Shown piece by piece: positions 47,481 to 60,889 of a stretch of 64,000 nt of DNA. The position numbers and the translations under genes were made by a program. The stretch comes from Tamarix chinensis (Eukaryota; Streptophyta; Magnoliopsida; Caryophyllales; Tamaricaceae): the NCBI GenBank assembly GCA_030549775.1, contig CM060177.1:27709014-27773013 (forward strand), written 5' to 3'. Positions within the stretch are counted from its first letter, which is position 1; each line of letters begins with the position of its first letter. Below the pieces are notes generated by a model that saw only the letters and a list, made by a program, of their open reading frames with translations, was not told the origin of the DNA and did not search any database.

Positions 47481-49774
47481 AATTACTACTACTATGACTA
47501 CTATTATTCTGCCATTATTATGATGATTATCATCATTACTACAACTAACCCTATTATGGTTAATACCACCACTAATATTATCGTTATCCACTCTAATAAT
47601 AATACCCTTATTAATACTACTAAGACTATTATTATTATCATCACTAATACTAGTTTCTTACTAAAGATCAAGTAGGGGATAATGAAAGGAGTAAGAGGGA
47701 AGTTAACCCTAGTGTTTTCCTCTTATAGGTAAACTAAGTCTGTCCCCTAAGGAGGTATAGGAGTCGTGCTCCAAGTCCGGTGTCATTTTAGGTAAATATA
47801 TTATTAAGGCCCGATAAGTGTATTATGTGTTTATGTGTGTGGTTATGTGTATGTATCTTATGTGGTTATGGACTATAAAATCATAGCGTAGCTTGCTAAG
47901 CATGGAGTTAAGGTAAGTTGTGTATATTTTATAGCATGTGTAATATGGTAATGTGACTTGTACTTATGTATTGTTGCTCTATATGGCATGCATGCTTGGA
48001 GTCTCTAAGTAGTAAGATGAGGTTGTGGGAAAATGAAAGAAGTAAAGCGAGTGGAGTGGTATGAGGGAAGTGAGAAAGGCCTAGTTGGATAAATAAAATG
48101 ATAATATGAATAAAATAAGAGGATGGAATAAATTATGCATAGGGATTGTAAGGCTTTTATGGGGTGGTTAATCATTCTATGGGGATAACTCTTGTGTGGG
48201 ACAAATTGACTTGAGGGTTACGTAAGGTGAGGGAAGAATAGTTGGGGTGTTTGGAATCCATATAAAAAAATTATACGTAGGTTGGTATAAGGCTGTATGG
48301 GAGACTTGGCTAGGGTTTGGAAGAAAACCCAAAGTGGGGGTAGTGTGTGGAAGGGAGAGTTAATGGAAGAGGTTGGAGTGTGGAATGAGAGTGGAAGGGT
48401 GTCACATGGAAAGGTAAATGTGCGTCATGTGAAAATGGAAATGGTGAGTGAAGGTGATGAAGGGACGACACATGAGAAAGGAGAGATGCTAAGGTTTAGG
48501 GTGGCCAACTAGGGTTTTCGTAGCCACACGTGCAGAATGGGAAGTAAAGTTGGGATGTTGGGTGTGGATCGAGTGGGGTGATGAGATGGGAGCAAAGGGA
48601 GCATGGACCATGTATGATAGGGAGAGGTTAGGCCATATAAGCCAGATTAGGGTTTCTAAGGGGAAACCCTAGAGGGTAATTGTGAGTTAAACCGGAGATT
48701 AGGGAAAGTGGGCCTCGACCCACATACATAGGAGTTTGGGCTTCCATGGTAAGTAAGGAAAAGGGGGAAAGGATGTCTGGGTGTTATAGGAGGCATAGAA
48801 GTCCCAAGATATGGGATGGGGCTTTTCAGGAGAGTACGTCTAGATGGGGTGTGAGCGAGAAGTCCAATGGGCATGCATGTCTAGTATGAAAGTACTTATT
48901 GAATAAGACATGGATAAGTTACTAACCATTTAAAGTAAAAGATTATTGAGTTGGGCCTAGACCGATCTACGGGCATAATAGTGGCCCAGTGTAGGGTACC
49001 CTAGAGATCGATCCACTAGCGAATAATAGTAGCCAGGTGTGTGTTCTCTTGGATGTTTTTGATCCACCAACTATAATAGTCGGGGATCCTAAGCTCAGTA
49101 AACTAAATTTTAATTGATGAAAAGCCATGGAAAAGATACTAATTACTTCAAGTGGAACACCATTATAATGGTGAGAAAATGGAAATAATGGCTAGAGATC
49201 TAATGAATATGTTTAACCAGACCGATTCGCTCTTTGTATTCTCTGTCCTTTATGTTTGGCCTTAGCTGTATGTTCACATTGCTTAGTACATAGCATACTG
49301 ATCACTCGTTTCATGGGTGTTACTCATTCCCGTGAGTAGTGGCCCCTTCTAAGTTGGTGTAAGTATGAGATGTTTTGTTTGATGCCTATTACGCATTCGA
49401 TTCGTTTGGCAGGGTTGAGTGATGGTCTTTTGGACCTATCGTGGGGCCTAAGAGCGAGTGTTGTTTGGACTCATCTTTTTATTTTTTATCATATTTTACT
49501 AATTATACTATTTTCCCCTCAGGGGCATAACACTGTACTAGCTTTCAATTATGTAATAACTCTTTAATAGTGCACTCTTGTTTTCTCTTAATCACTAATT
49601 ATTTGAATCCTTATGGTTTTATGTCTTGTGTATTTTCCAGCCTTATGATTGGTACGAGACTAGGCGAGGGTTAGGCTTGTGCCGATCACGACGGTAGCAC
49701 CCCTTTGTCTTAGTGAATGGTTTTTGATTAAATGAAAATTTTCAACTGTGAAATTTAGGGGTGTTACAATACCA

Positions 49775-50113
49775 TGTTGAAATAGAGAACTAGATAGTTA
49801 ATAGAATGGAAAATAAAGATATTTAGTCTTATGTTTTTTACTATAAATACATGAACCATGTAGAGTGAAATAAATTTGAGGGAACCTATTGACTTAGAAT
49901 TTTACTAAGTTTGCTACAAGAGCTAAATACATTAAAATTAGTAATATAAAAGGTGAAAATGATCAGAAGAAAGAACTAATAGGAAAATGTTTTATCAACA
50001 CCTTAACCAAATCAGACATTCTTTCTTGACTTCCATCTTTGGACTTGGTTCTTAATCGGCTGAGTTCTGGATTAGATCTTATGTAGCTGACTCTTTCATT
50101 GGATATGTCAACA
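49775..50113 (-). repeat. Copia-1 5' LTR
   Basis: Runs TGTTGAAATAG...ATGTCAACA on the plus strand, giving perfect TGTTGA/TCAACA ends. It matches the 3' LTR at 41949-42306. The primer site adjoining its left end is split by solo LTR-1: TGGTAT at 49770-49775 and the remainder at 46097-46107. Confidence 0.8.
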
Positions 50114-50950
50114 AAAACATCGTAGCAACCATGCTTGAATTTAGTTTGTTTCTTTTTTCTAAATGAGATAATAAGACTCTCGACTATAGTAAAAAAAATA
50201 GCAAGCTAATAATGTACCTTGTTATAACCAATCTTTATTGATTGATCTATACAAACCGTGTTAGACAAAGATGAATAAAGATCTTTACTTTTTTTATTAA
50301 ATGTTGATGAATAAAGATTTAAAATATATATATAGTTTTATTTTATTTTTTTACAAAAAGTGGTGGGTCCTATAAGTATAAAGAAAGTAAAAATAGACAA
50401 ATTGTTGGTTATCTAAACCAAACTATGAATGTCAAGATTATGTAAGTGGTAGTGCCTCATTTGGATTCAAATGAATGTGTATAAGATTGGGTTTATGTGC
50501 TTGATCTATAATTTATAGATAATTTTTTTCCATTATTAGACTATGTAATTCTCTTTGTATCCATTTTTTTCTAAACCTTTGATAACATGCCTCATTAATA
50601 ATCTAAAAATATTCTAAACTCATTTAAAGTTCATTAATTTCGTTTGATTCATTATATCATAGAAAATATATTTTATGTGATTAGATAATGTTTGTGATTT
50701 TTTCCATTTTAATTCATTTGGGCTCCTAAAACTATTCTACACCTTTCTATGATTTTTTGATAATTTTTAGGATTTCCTTAACACTTTTCCCAATAAGTGT
50801 CTATTATTTGACTGTCTTACAATTTAATTACCTTAAATTAAATGTAAACATCCTTCTAACTATTAGTTATCATCCAACTAGCTCTATAAATAAAATAAAT
50901 TAGAATTTCAACTTAGTTACCTTTCATCCAATCAAAATTTGGATTAAAGT
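50114..50950. other. No recognised gene
   Basis: AT-rich DNA between Copia-1 and the 5' LTR of Gypsy-2. Confidence 0.4.
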
Positions 50951-53900
50951 ACATAATTACACTATTTATGATAATATTTTTAAATACTCAACAATATCCT
51001 AACATCTCTCTTACACTCCTAATCTTAGCAAGTGAGGTAACATATAAAACTTCTATTTTTACTATTAATTTATTATTATTATTATTTTACCATAGTTACT
51101 TAATCCTAAATATAAATTTAATTCTAATCCCAATTTCAGGTTGCTTATTTAACTTAACCTTAACCCTAGATTTTTGACAAATTAATTTTACTCTAATTAT
51201 TTAATAAAAAATTTAAGATTAATTCTAATCCAAACCCTAAACTCTTCTCTTTTCTTTTCCCTTTTCTTTTCTTTCCTTCTCCTTTTCTTGATTCTTCCGC
51301 TTCTATCCATGCAACCAACTCCTCTATATAGCCTCTCATTTCCCTTCCCTAGCCTTGCACTTCCACTACCCTGATTTATCTACCTCACCTACTTTACACC
51401 ACCAGATATGATAATCACCCTTCGTTTTCTTCCCCATACCTCTGTCAAGGAAAACCCATAACAAAAACCTTTTCCATAACCTTCCACCATTTAGCATGCC
51501 CTCAACCCATTCCTCCTATAAATACCCCTCTATTCTCTTTACTTCATTCTTTATAGCTCCCACATAATCTCCAAATAATCTCTCTCTCCATTCTCTCATT
51601 TTATTTGTGTTTTGTTTGTCTCCTATTCGCTAATTTTATCCCTCAAACCTCTATAAAATCCATATCTCCTCATGTTGTTAAGTAGCTACATCATGAGAAT
51701 CTAAAGTTAACAAGCCTTAACTATGTAAAATACTCATTTAAGTAGCCCCCCAAATCACCTCAACTCCACATGGAATCCTCCACAAAAATGCCCACACCTT
51801 ACACTACACAACCTATATCAACGCTAAGCCTTCACGCTGCATAACCACATTGTTTCACCCCTTCATGTTACCACCAACCCTCCTTGAAACTTTTTAGCCA
51901 CATTTGGCCCTCGAAAATTGCTAGAACTCTTCTTGAAAGTGGATATTTTAATTTTATATATTTTTTATAAGTCTCCTAGGCTACTTTAGAATGCCAAACC
52001 AAGTTGTTGATAAAATAAAAAGAAAAACTATTCATGCTTTGATTAAGATTATTTTAGTGTTTTGGGCTTCGTTAAGCCTTTTCTAGTTATGAGAATTTCA
52101 AAAAAAAGTTGGTTATTTATAAATGTATTTCTTTTGCTTTCCTTAATTAATATGTAATCTCTATTTAATAAAGTAGTAATCTACATGTTGAAGTGAAAAT
52201 CATTTGAATGTGGAACATATTTTTATTCAAAATTCATGAATTATGTATGTTAGAAACTAGGAAAGAAATCAATGTGATGGTCTCATATATCCCCTCCCCT
52301 AGCTACATCAGCCATTCATGTTGCCTCATCTATTGTTGCAATAAATTCTACCGTAGCTACTTCAACCCCAACATGACTTGGTTTGCTTTGGTTTTTCTCT
52401 ATTTTTTCCCTCCTTTACCTTACCTTTTCCTTTGTTGTTTTATAGATAATTTTATATTTTGACCGACTATTAGGTGGTTTTCTAGTGGTTTCATAGGAGG
52501 AGTCTTAGGTTATACCTATCCAATGTTATTGTTGTATAATGATGTTATACCGGAGACGTTTTTGGTAAGGATATATGTTGTGACTTTGATTTGGATATGT
52601 GTATGAAAACTGATGGTCGATATTATTATGATCATAATGTGATGTTGATAATGTTTTTATATGATGATGTGGTATTGAATTTACAAAAAGTGGGACTATG
52701 TGAAGAACATGACTTTCTATGTTATTGTTGTGATAAATCTCATTTTGATACCCTAAGTGTGTTAGTAAGACCTATTATATTTTAATTTGGTTTGAATAGA
52801 TATGGAAAGTGGTTAATTAATGTGGTCAAGTATTTTCATGATGACATATATTGAAAGTTGGGAACAACCATTCATATTAGGACTTATAGATTTTCATAAA
52901 AATGAGTGTTTTGGCTATCTTACAGATAGTTTGGTCCATTTAGGTTAAACATGAAATCCTTATGATATTATTGTGTTTATTATTTGAAAATATGCTAAAA
53001 TTATGTGGAATATTTTGGAGTGATTATGAATAGCTTAAGTCCGATAAAATGAGAAAATGGCTTGAATTTGGAATAGTAACCCCAAAGGTGAGGTCATTAT
53101 AACATGTGTAAAAGATTGGAGTTAGATATTTATTTTAGGATATATTGTTGGTATTAGAATTTTAGTGATGTGTATTAATTTGGAGGTTACATTATTATAT
53201 GGGAAACGTTATGCTTAAGTTGTGAAATTATGGTTTGGTAGGGATTTATAAATAGTAACCCTAGAGGCCGGTTATTATTGTATGTGTAAGACATTGGGGT
53301 TAGACCTTGATTTTTAGTGAATTTTTCAATAATAATATTTTAAAGATGGTTATTAACTTTGGTGATATAATGACTACCAAGAAAGAAGTTGTGCTTGTGA
53401 AATTAAGGTTTCTTGGGGAAAATATGGCCTTTTTTTAGGGGTGTCTTAATATTCATGTGGTTGTGTTTTATGTGTTTCAAATAATTATGTTGATATAGAT
53501 TATGTTATTTACATATCTACATTTGTGTCTACATGATGATATTAAGATATACAATCATGAAAAAAGACACTAATCACTTAAAATAAAAGATTACAAGGGC
53601 TAGAGCTAAGGCGTTGTGGGTCCATTCCATCAAACAATAATAGTGGCTTAGGAACGTTCTGTCCTGAGAGGATCTTCTATCCATCCTATTGGATTAAGAA
53701 TATTGGAGTCCTTGAGCTTAATGCAAATAAGATTATGATCTTAAAATAAATTACAATGGATAAGACATTAACCACTTAATGTGAAAGACTACATAAGTCA
53801 GGACCGAGATGTTATATCCGTGCATAGGATGAAAATAGTGAATCACTTGTGTTTGTTCCTAAGAGGTGGTTTAGACTGTTTCACTAGCTTAAGAATAGTG

Positions 53901-54661
53901 GATAGGAGTGTGTTTCTCTGTTATATGTTGGGTCTGCTCCACTAGGCAATAATAGTGGCTCTAGTGTGTTTTATCTTAAGAGGTGCTTTAGATGATTCTT
54001 ATAGTTTAAGAAAAGTGGGGTCCTTAAACTCAACATAGATACACATATGGACTTTGAATATATCTTATAACGAGTTATGGAACTAGTCATTACCTTACAT
54101 CATATTTTGTTAACATACATGCGTGTTTACTCTCTTATGCGGACTTATGTATATTGTGTAACCTTATTATAACTCTATTATTACCTTACTCGGTATGTAA
54201 TGTACAAATCATCATTTTCATGGGTGTTGTTCATTCCCATGAGAAAATGACCCATATGAGTTTGTGCGGGTCATTGCGTACTCTTTGGAATACTTATTTT
54301 GTGTATGATACCCTACTTAGGGAGGAGTGGCTTTGTTATCTTTAGGGGTTAGGACATAGATTCATATTATATGGATATTATCTTTGGCCAATATACCTTT
54401 TGGAACTCCTCTTTCATTATATCCATTTTATGTATTTTGAATATATTATTTGGAGTTAACCTCCAAACTCTTATCTATGTTTATGGATTTCTCTCATTTT
54501 CTGCTTTATCATGTTTTAATTGTTTAACTATTTTTTTTCTTGTATTTGATGAAAGGATGGTATGGTAAACTAAACTTATGTCGAGTATGACAGTAACACA
54601 TAGCTATATTGTTATTATTCTTCTAGTTAAAAAAATTAATAGTAATTTTTAGGGTATTACA
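50951..54661 (+). repeat. Gypsy-2 5' LTR (long, Del/Tekay-like), start approximate
   Basis: The end is firm: AGGGTATTACA at 54661 followed by the primer site. The start is estimated by placing its TATA box (CTATAAATACCCC at 51516) at the same distance from the start as in solo LTR-1. Shared blocks with the other long LTRs include AACCACTTAA.GTGAAAGA-type sequence (53770) and the GTCGAGTATGACAGTAACAC end block. Frames at 52208-52785 and 54154-54568 are not recognisable genes. Confidence 0.6.
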
Positions 54662-54664
54662 AAT

Positions 54665-54676
54665 TGGTATTAGAGC
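54665..54676 (+). other. Gypsy-2 primer-binding site (tRNA-iMet type)
   Basis: TGGTATTAGAGC, one mismatch from TGGTATCAGAGC, 3 bp after the LTR end. Confidence 0.8.
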
Positions 54677-54889
54677 TTTGATTTTGATTGCCATGTTTTA
54701 TGTATAAAAATATTGGTCTTCAAAATACCCATATATGATTATATCTGTTTATTTCATATTTTGAAATACTCAATTATTTGAAAACCTAGATTAACTTATG
54801 ATGAATCGATAATGGGTAGCCTAGGTGGCATTTGAATATGCTTATGTGAAACATGTCTTAGTAATCTAGGAATATTTTATCCTAATGAG

Positions 54890-57800
54890 TTTTTTCTATT
54901 AATGGTCATGTAAGCCATCTAGAGGAGAAATTTGAGGCCTTTGTTGAGTTTTTAAGGCAACCACTACTTCCACCTCAACTTTTTCTATTACGACCATCTC
55001 TAGATTACCTATAGGAGGGTATCAGAGAGGGCTGGCTTTAGAGGGTCATTGCACATCACCTACCAATTTACACCATTGAGGAAGACCCTTTTATCCTAAA
55101 GGATTGGATCTGGAACATGGACCAAAAATTCAAGGTAGTTGATTGTCTACCTACTCAAAAGGAAAGCATAGAGGCCTTCTTCCTTCAGAGGGTCCTAGAT
55201 GCCTAGTGGGTAAGCCATTGTGAGAAAGAAGATTTACCAATGTTATGGGAGACCCTTAAGACAACAACTCACATGAAGTTTTATTGCAAGAGCATTTAGA
55301 GGAATAAGCTTACGGAGTTCATAAAACTAACCCATGGGAGAATGATTGAGCAGGAATACCGTGCTTGGTTCATGAAGTTGCTGATATTCGCTTAGGGTAT
55401 AGGAGCTAGTGAGTCTACCGTGGTATACAAGCTTGAGGAGGGGCTTCATTTTAGCATCCAAAGGATGATGGTTAGGGTGGATTTCTATGACTTAGCCACA
55501 CTATAAGAGTGGGCATGTGTTTCCGCTATAATGGCTTAAGGATAAGCTTCTATCCTAGGAAAGAGGAAGCTTGAGATATAGGATTTTAGAGGTCAAATTT
55601 AGTTTTGTGGAGTTGGACCTATGAGTTTCTTGCCTAGGGGTCATACGGGTGGTTAGATTGGGCATTTAAGACCACTAAAATTCTTTGTTTTTTCTTTTCC
55701 AGCTGAGATTGTCTAAGATGAAACTATCAGGGTTCATCTATTTAGTGTCGAGGTTATGGTTAGTTAGTCCACGGATATTTAAGTGCCAGAGGTAGTAAGG
55801 TCAAATCTGACACTAGGGACTGCTTGTGCCCTTGAAGTAGGCTTATCAGTAGTGGACCTAGCAACCACCATTATAGTTATAGCCCATAGAGGGCACTTGT
55901 TCCAGCTTGTGTATAACTTAGGAAGGATAGGAGGTAACCATAGGAGCCTCTCCCATTTCCATAGGGTGGAGGAAGACATGCCTAGGGATTTAGAGAGTAT
56001 CGTGGAAGGTACCTTGGAGGACATCCATCAGGCATCTGAATTTCATCGGTGAGGAAGAGGCTAATTGACAGTTCAATGTGGTCATTGATATGTTTCCTAT
56101 CCTTTCATTACAAGTGTGTGGGATGTTTGATTTGGGTGCTTCCTTGTCATTCATATCAATTACTTTAACTGCTAGAGTTTTCTTATCATTTTCTACTAAT
56201 GTCTCTATATCTATAGCATTGCTTTATAGGAATAGATTAGATTATACTAGACTCTACCGTAATGTGTCTTAGTGATAGTAGGGTAGACTTCTTAGTGGAC
56301 TTAGTTGAGATAGGCATATAAGAGTTTAATACAATTCTTATGATTAGTGTATTGGGGAAATACCAAGAGGTGGTAGATTGTGCATAGGAGTGAGTGGTGA
56401 TGCAGGAACCTTAGTGTTCTAAGGTATCCTATTGGAGGTGTAAGCTTAAGCCTATGACACAAATCATATTAGCCTATAACAAAGATCATATTAGCCTATA
56501 TGATTTATTCGTTGGTGTGGAGGGGCTACCCTATGTATCTTTGAAGTATTCAAGAGTTAAACAAGGATTTACTGGCACTAGGGGATATTCTAGTCACTCA
56601 TAACTTCGCCCATGTGTTCCCAAAAGAGATACCAGATATGCCACTAGTGTGGAAGACAAACTTCCCTATTGATCTAGTAGTATTTTGAAGGCACCATTCC
56701 AGATGGTGTCGGTACAATTATAGATGTTGAAGTCATAGTTGAAGGATTTTTTGGCTCACATGTACATTTGTCCTAATGTGTCTCTATGGGGTGCACTAGT
56801 TATCTTGTAAAGAAGAAGGATGGGAGCCTTCAGCTATGTATCACTTATCTGGGTCTGGACCAGTTGATAGTGATTAACTAATATCTGCTTCTAAGGATAA
56901 ATGATCTATTTGACCAGCTTTAGGGTGTTGCAATCTTCATAAAGATCAAATTGAGGTCACCTTATCATTAGCTATATATTGTCGAGATAGAAATCATAAA
57001 GATAACTTGTAGGATATGATATGTGCACTATGAATTTATAGTGATGTGTTTTGGGATCACCAATGCACTATCTTATTTATAGACTTGATGACAAGGATTT
57101 TTTTAGCTGGTCTTTGATCAATTTGTGGTGGTGTTCATTGATGAAATGTTGTTATACTCTTAGAGTTGAGAGGAAGATAAACAACTTCTTTACATATTTT
57201 TATCACTTCTTAGAGAGCACATGTTGTATGCCAAACTCTTTAAGTGCAAGTTTTGGTTTCAAAAAGTTGCCTTTTTAGGACATGTGGTGTTAGCAGGAGG
57301 AGTTACCGTGGACCAAGACATGATTGTGGTAGTTATTTAGTGGAGGGCACCCATTAACATTTATGAGTTCTGTAGTTTCCTTAGATTGGCCGAGTACTAC
57401 AAGTGCTCTATTCTATACTTTTCAAAGGTAGCTCGTCTCTTGATGAACCTTTTGAATAAGATCACTAAATTTTAGTGGAATGATGCATGTGAGGGAACAT
57501 TTCAAAAGCAAACATTTGACTATAACATTAGTTTTAACTCTACCATGAGGATCAAATGAGTTTGAGAGCTATAGTGATGCATCAAAGCACGGTATAGGTT
57601 GTGTGTTGATGCAACATGGTAAGGTAGTTGCTTATATTTCTCTTAATTTAAAGTAACATAAGTAGAACTACCTAACCTATGTTTTTAGAGTTGGTTGTAG
57701 TCATGTTCACATTGAAGATTTGTAGGCACTTTGTGTATGGGACATCGTCTAGATTCTTCATCAAATAAAAGAGTTTTAATTATATAAAGACACTTAGAAG

Positions 57801-58292
57801 GAGATGGATAGAGTTGGTGAAGGACTATGATATCGAGTTGCACATGCCTTGAGTAGGAAGACATCACACTCTTTAAATTATTATGTGGTGGCTAATCAAG
57901 TTATTGAAGAGCTTGGTGAGATAGGGATAGAGCTTATTCAACAGAGTAATTTAAATATCCACATGAGTTCTTTGACAATTACACCGCGTTGTTTGATGAG
58001 ATCTGATCCAATCATCTAAGGAATGTCAAGTTCGAGAGGATTCGGCAAAAGTTACAATGAGCCAAGGGTTTTAGGATTCATAAGTATGGTAGAATTTACT
58101 TCAAGGAATGTTGGTGTGTACCTTAGAGTTACGCTGATTTAAAGTACCAAATATTAGAGGAGGGTCAAAGTACTCCGTATTCTATTGACGTAAGAGGGGA
58201 TGAATTGTACAAAGACCTTAAGAAGATTTGTTGATGGCTTCTTATGAAGCAAGAAGTGGCGGAGTTCGTGTTGAGATGTCAAACATGTTAAA
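54890..58292 (+). pseudogene. Gypsy-2 gag-pol, first part (gag to integrase zinc finger)
   Basis: Gag: LKDWIWNMDQKFKVVDC, ESIEAFFLQRVLDA, LTEFIKLTHGRMIEQEYRAW then FMKLL and LEEGLHFSIQRMM (55090-55480). Protease: MFDLGASLSFIS at 56123, where the usual DSGAS is DLGAS. Reverse transcriptase: SLWGALVIL and RRMG(A)F near 56790, FIKIKLRSPYH-like near 56940, and the active site VFIDEMLLYS at 57131, where FIDD is FIDE. RNase H: YSDASKHGIGCVLMQHGKVV then AYIS at about 57570. Integrase zinc region: MKQEVAEFVLRCQTC up to 58287, where solo LTR-2 cuts in. Many stops and frame changes. Confidence 0.8.
58288..58292 (+). repeat. Target duplication of solo LTR-2, left copy (TTAAA)
   Basis: TTAAA recurs at 62259-62263 right after the LTR. 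Joining the flanks restores a continuous integrase reading (CQTC then ..KVQHRE). Confidence 0.8.
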
Positions 58293-60557
58293 AGAAACAC
58301 CCCGTATTTTTGGAAATTCAATTTTATTAAGTTTATTATTTTATTAGTATAATATGATTAAAAAATTTAATTCTTTTATTTGTGTGTTTTTATTTGAAAA
58401 ATAAAGCTAACCCCTGACCGACCCCCTTTCCATTTTCCTTTTCTATCTTCTTCTCTCTCTTTTCTTTCTTCTTCTTCTCCTCGCTGTGTTTCTTCTATAA
58501 CCAAATCCTAGCTGCCTGGCCTTCTCCTTACTACTCGTCAACTTCAGCCACCAGCCATGATATGCCACTACTACAACTCCATCAATTATTGTCGCCCCCA
58601 TCCTCCACTTCACCGCCCCACAAGCACAACGGCTAGTAAAGGACAATAGCTATAGTGATGAGAAAAAGGCTATGAGCAATGGTGCGCTGCCACATTCGGT
58701 CACAACGAGCCCAATTGATTGCTCGGGGGCAATGGTCGGCATCAGACGGAGCTTCTCTGATCTTTACGCTCCCCAATTTGCAACTCTTTCTTTGGTATAA
58801 AATTTCAGAAACCCTAACTTTTGTTTTGATTAATTTGGTATGATTTAGCTTATGATAAGATAAATTTGTTGTTTAATTATGTGTGTATATATATATATAT
58901 ACATATGTTGTATGATTGATTTATAGTGGTTAATTTGAGTGAATATAGTTGAGTTGTGAAAATTGAAATTTTGACCCGATTATGTCCAAATTTTGTGGAT
59001 TCATTTGATTAAGCTATTTTTCATAAATCGGTCATACAACATGCTGTAAAATGTATCTAATTTCATATCAAAATTATCAATTTGAGAAATTAATTGGAAT
59101 TAGATTTTTAGGTCAAAACTCTTGCGAGTTATTTTATTCAATTGATTATATACTTTACATTTGAATACATTTAATTTCAATTCTTAACTATCAATTTATA
59201 TATTTTAACAAGAATTGACCATATTTGTATTTTGGGCTCAAAAACCTTAATTGTGCTGAATTGCATTTCTAAACATTCAATTTAAATACATTAACAAAAT
59301 TTAGTTGAATTGCATTTTTGGGGCCATAAACCCTAGATTTCAAATGAAATTATGATATTTTTCATTTATATAGTTGTCATTATAAAATTGAATTCATCAA
59401 GATAGTTGAAACAACCCTAATTTCATTCTTAGACGTTCAATTGGCATTAATTGATTTGAATTATTCGAGTTTGTGTCATGGGCTTTAAAACCCTGATTCG
59501 GAGAAACGATTATCTTACATTAGCTACTCCTCAGATTATTTTGTTAAAATTGATTATCTAGATTTATTTAAAATTCATTTAATTGTACTCTTAAGCTATC
59601 AATTTGGGATAATCAAAGGTAATTAGTTGGGTTGTAGTTCAGGCTTAAAAACCCTAAGTTTTTATATGGTTTTATAAAAATTATTTGCTTATGCTTCTTG
59701 CACCTATTAGATTTATAGTTTTGATTTAAAATCATTTGAATTATATTTTTATGTTATCGGGTTGGATTGGTTCCATAAAAATGGTTGGTTTGTCTCTTTA
59801 GTTGTAAAACCTAGTTAGTAAGTCATTTTTGATAAAATTATCTTATAATCTATTATCTTTTTCCCAGTGATCCAAATTAATTTGAAATTCCCTAAGCGAC
59901 ATATGTTGAACCCAATTTGGTTAATATATAATTTAAAACCATAATAGAGCTATGCTCGTGAGTCTTAGGTTTTGGACACATTTTGTAAGAAATACTTTTT
60001 GTGTGTCCTTTTATTGATTTAATTATAATATTTGAATTAATAATCAATAAGGTAGTTTCTAACCTAGTTTTCCTATTTCCAACAGTAATTTAGGAAAGCT
60101 TTCTCGTAGATTGTTGAGTTCTCAATAGCTCTCTCTCTTTCTCAGTTTGCTTAGCTAGCTTTGGATTTAGGTAAGTCATTACTTACCTTTACTTATGGAA
60201 GAATCATGGAATGTATGTCGGCTTGGAGTGGAAGGTGATGAGTATGCTTATTGATTATTTAATTATGGCAAGCATATACTATATTCTTGTGTAGTAATTA
60301 ATTGTATGTATGAGTTTATAGCTTTAATGCGAACACATGTTACTATGCCTCTAGGATCTTATTTTTGTTTGGATATGTGAAGGGTTAAGCATGATTATGT
60401 GGTTAACATGGTCCGCAAATTATGAAATATTTGGTGATTTTAGAGCATGTTCTAATATGTATAAATTTTAATTGATTTAGAAAACCGTATCCGTGGTTGA
60501 GTAATGATTGAAATTGTATAATATCTTATGCTATATTTTTATGCCATAGGGTTATTT

Positions 60558-60738
60558 GGCTTTAACACCACCTAGAATTATTTAGCCTTAGTACTACGTA
60601 AATTGGATCGACTTTAATGCCCTTGGAATTGATTGGCTTTAATGCCACTTGGACTAGTTCAACTTTGATGCTACTCAGACTAAATCGGCTTTAATACCAC
60701 TTGAAATTAATCATCTTTAATGCCACATGGAATGAATA
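60558..60738 (+). repeat. Minisatellite, about 26-bp unit, seven degenerate copies
   Basis: Units such as GGCTTTAATGCCACTTGGA, GACTTTAATGCCCTTGGAA, AACTTTGATGCTACTCAGA and GGCTTTAATACCACTTGAA follow each other inside solo LTR-2. Confidence 0.75.
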
Positions 60739-60889
60739 TAATAATAGAAATTCATTGTGTTGATAGATGTGATTTAAGAGTTGTTATGTGGGCTTGATTT
60801 ATGCTTGGTTGAATATAATAATAGAAATTCATTGTATTGACGGACGTGATTTAAGTGTTGATATGTGGGCTTGACTTATGATTGGTTGA
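60736..60889 (+). repeat. 77-bp tandem duplication in solo LTR-2
   Basis: Two adjacent copies of ATATAATAATAGAAATTCAT ... ATGTGGGCTTGA.TTATG.TT then GGTTGA, differing at only a few bases, directly after the minisatellite. Confidence 0.85.

Noticed and set aside
55779..56052. Overlapping plus- and minus-strand frames of 81-89 codons
   Set aside because: They fall in the gag-protease linker of Gypsy-2; no independent domain.
58443..58646. 67-codon Arg-rich minus-strand frame
   Set aside because: Arises from a CTTCTTCTC tract near the start of solo LTR-2.
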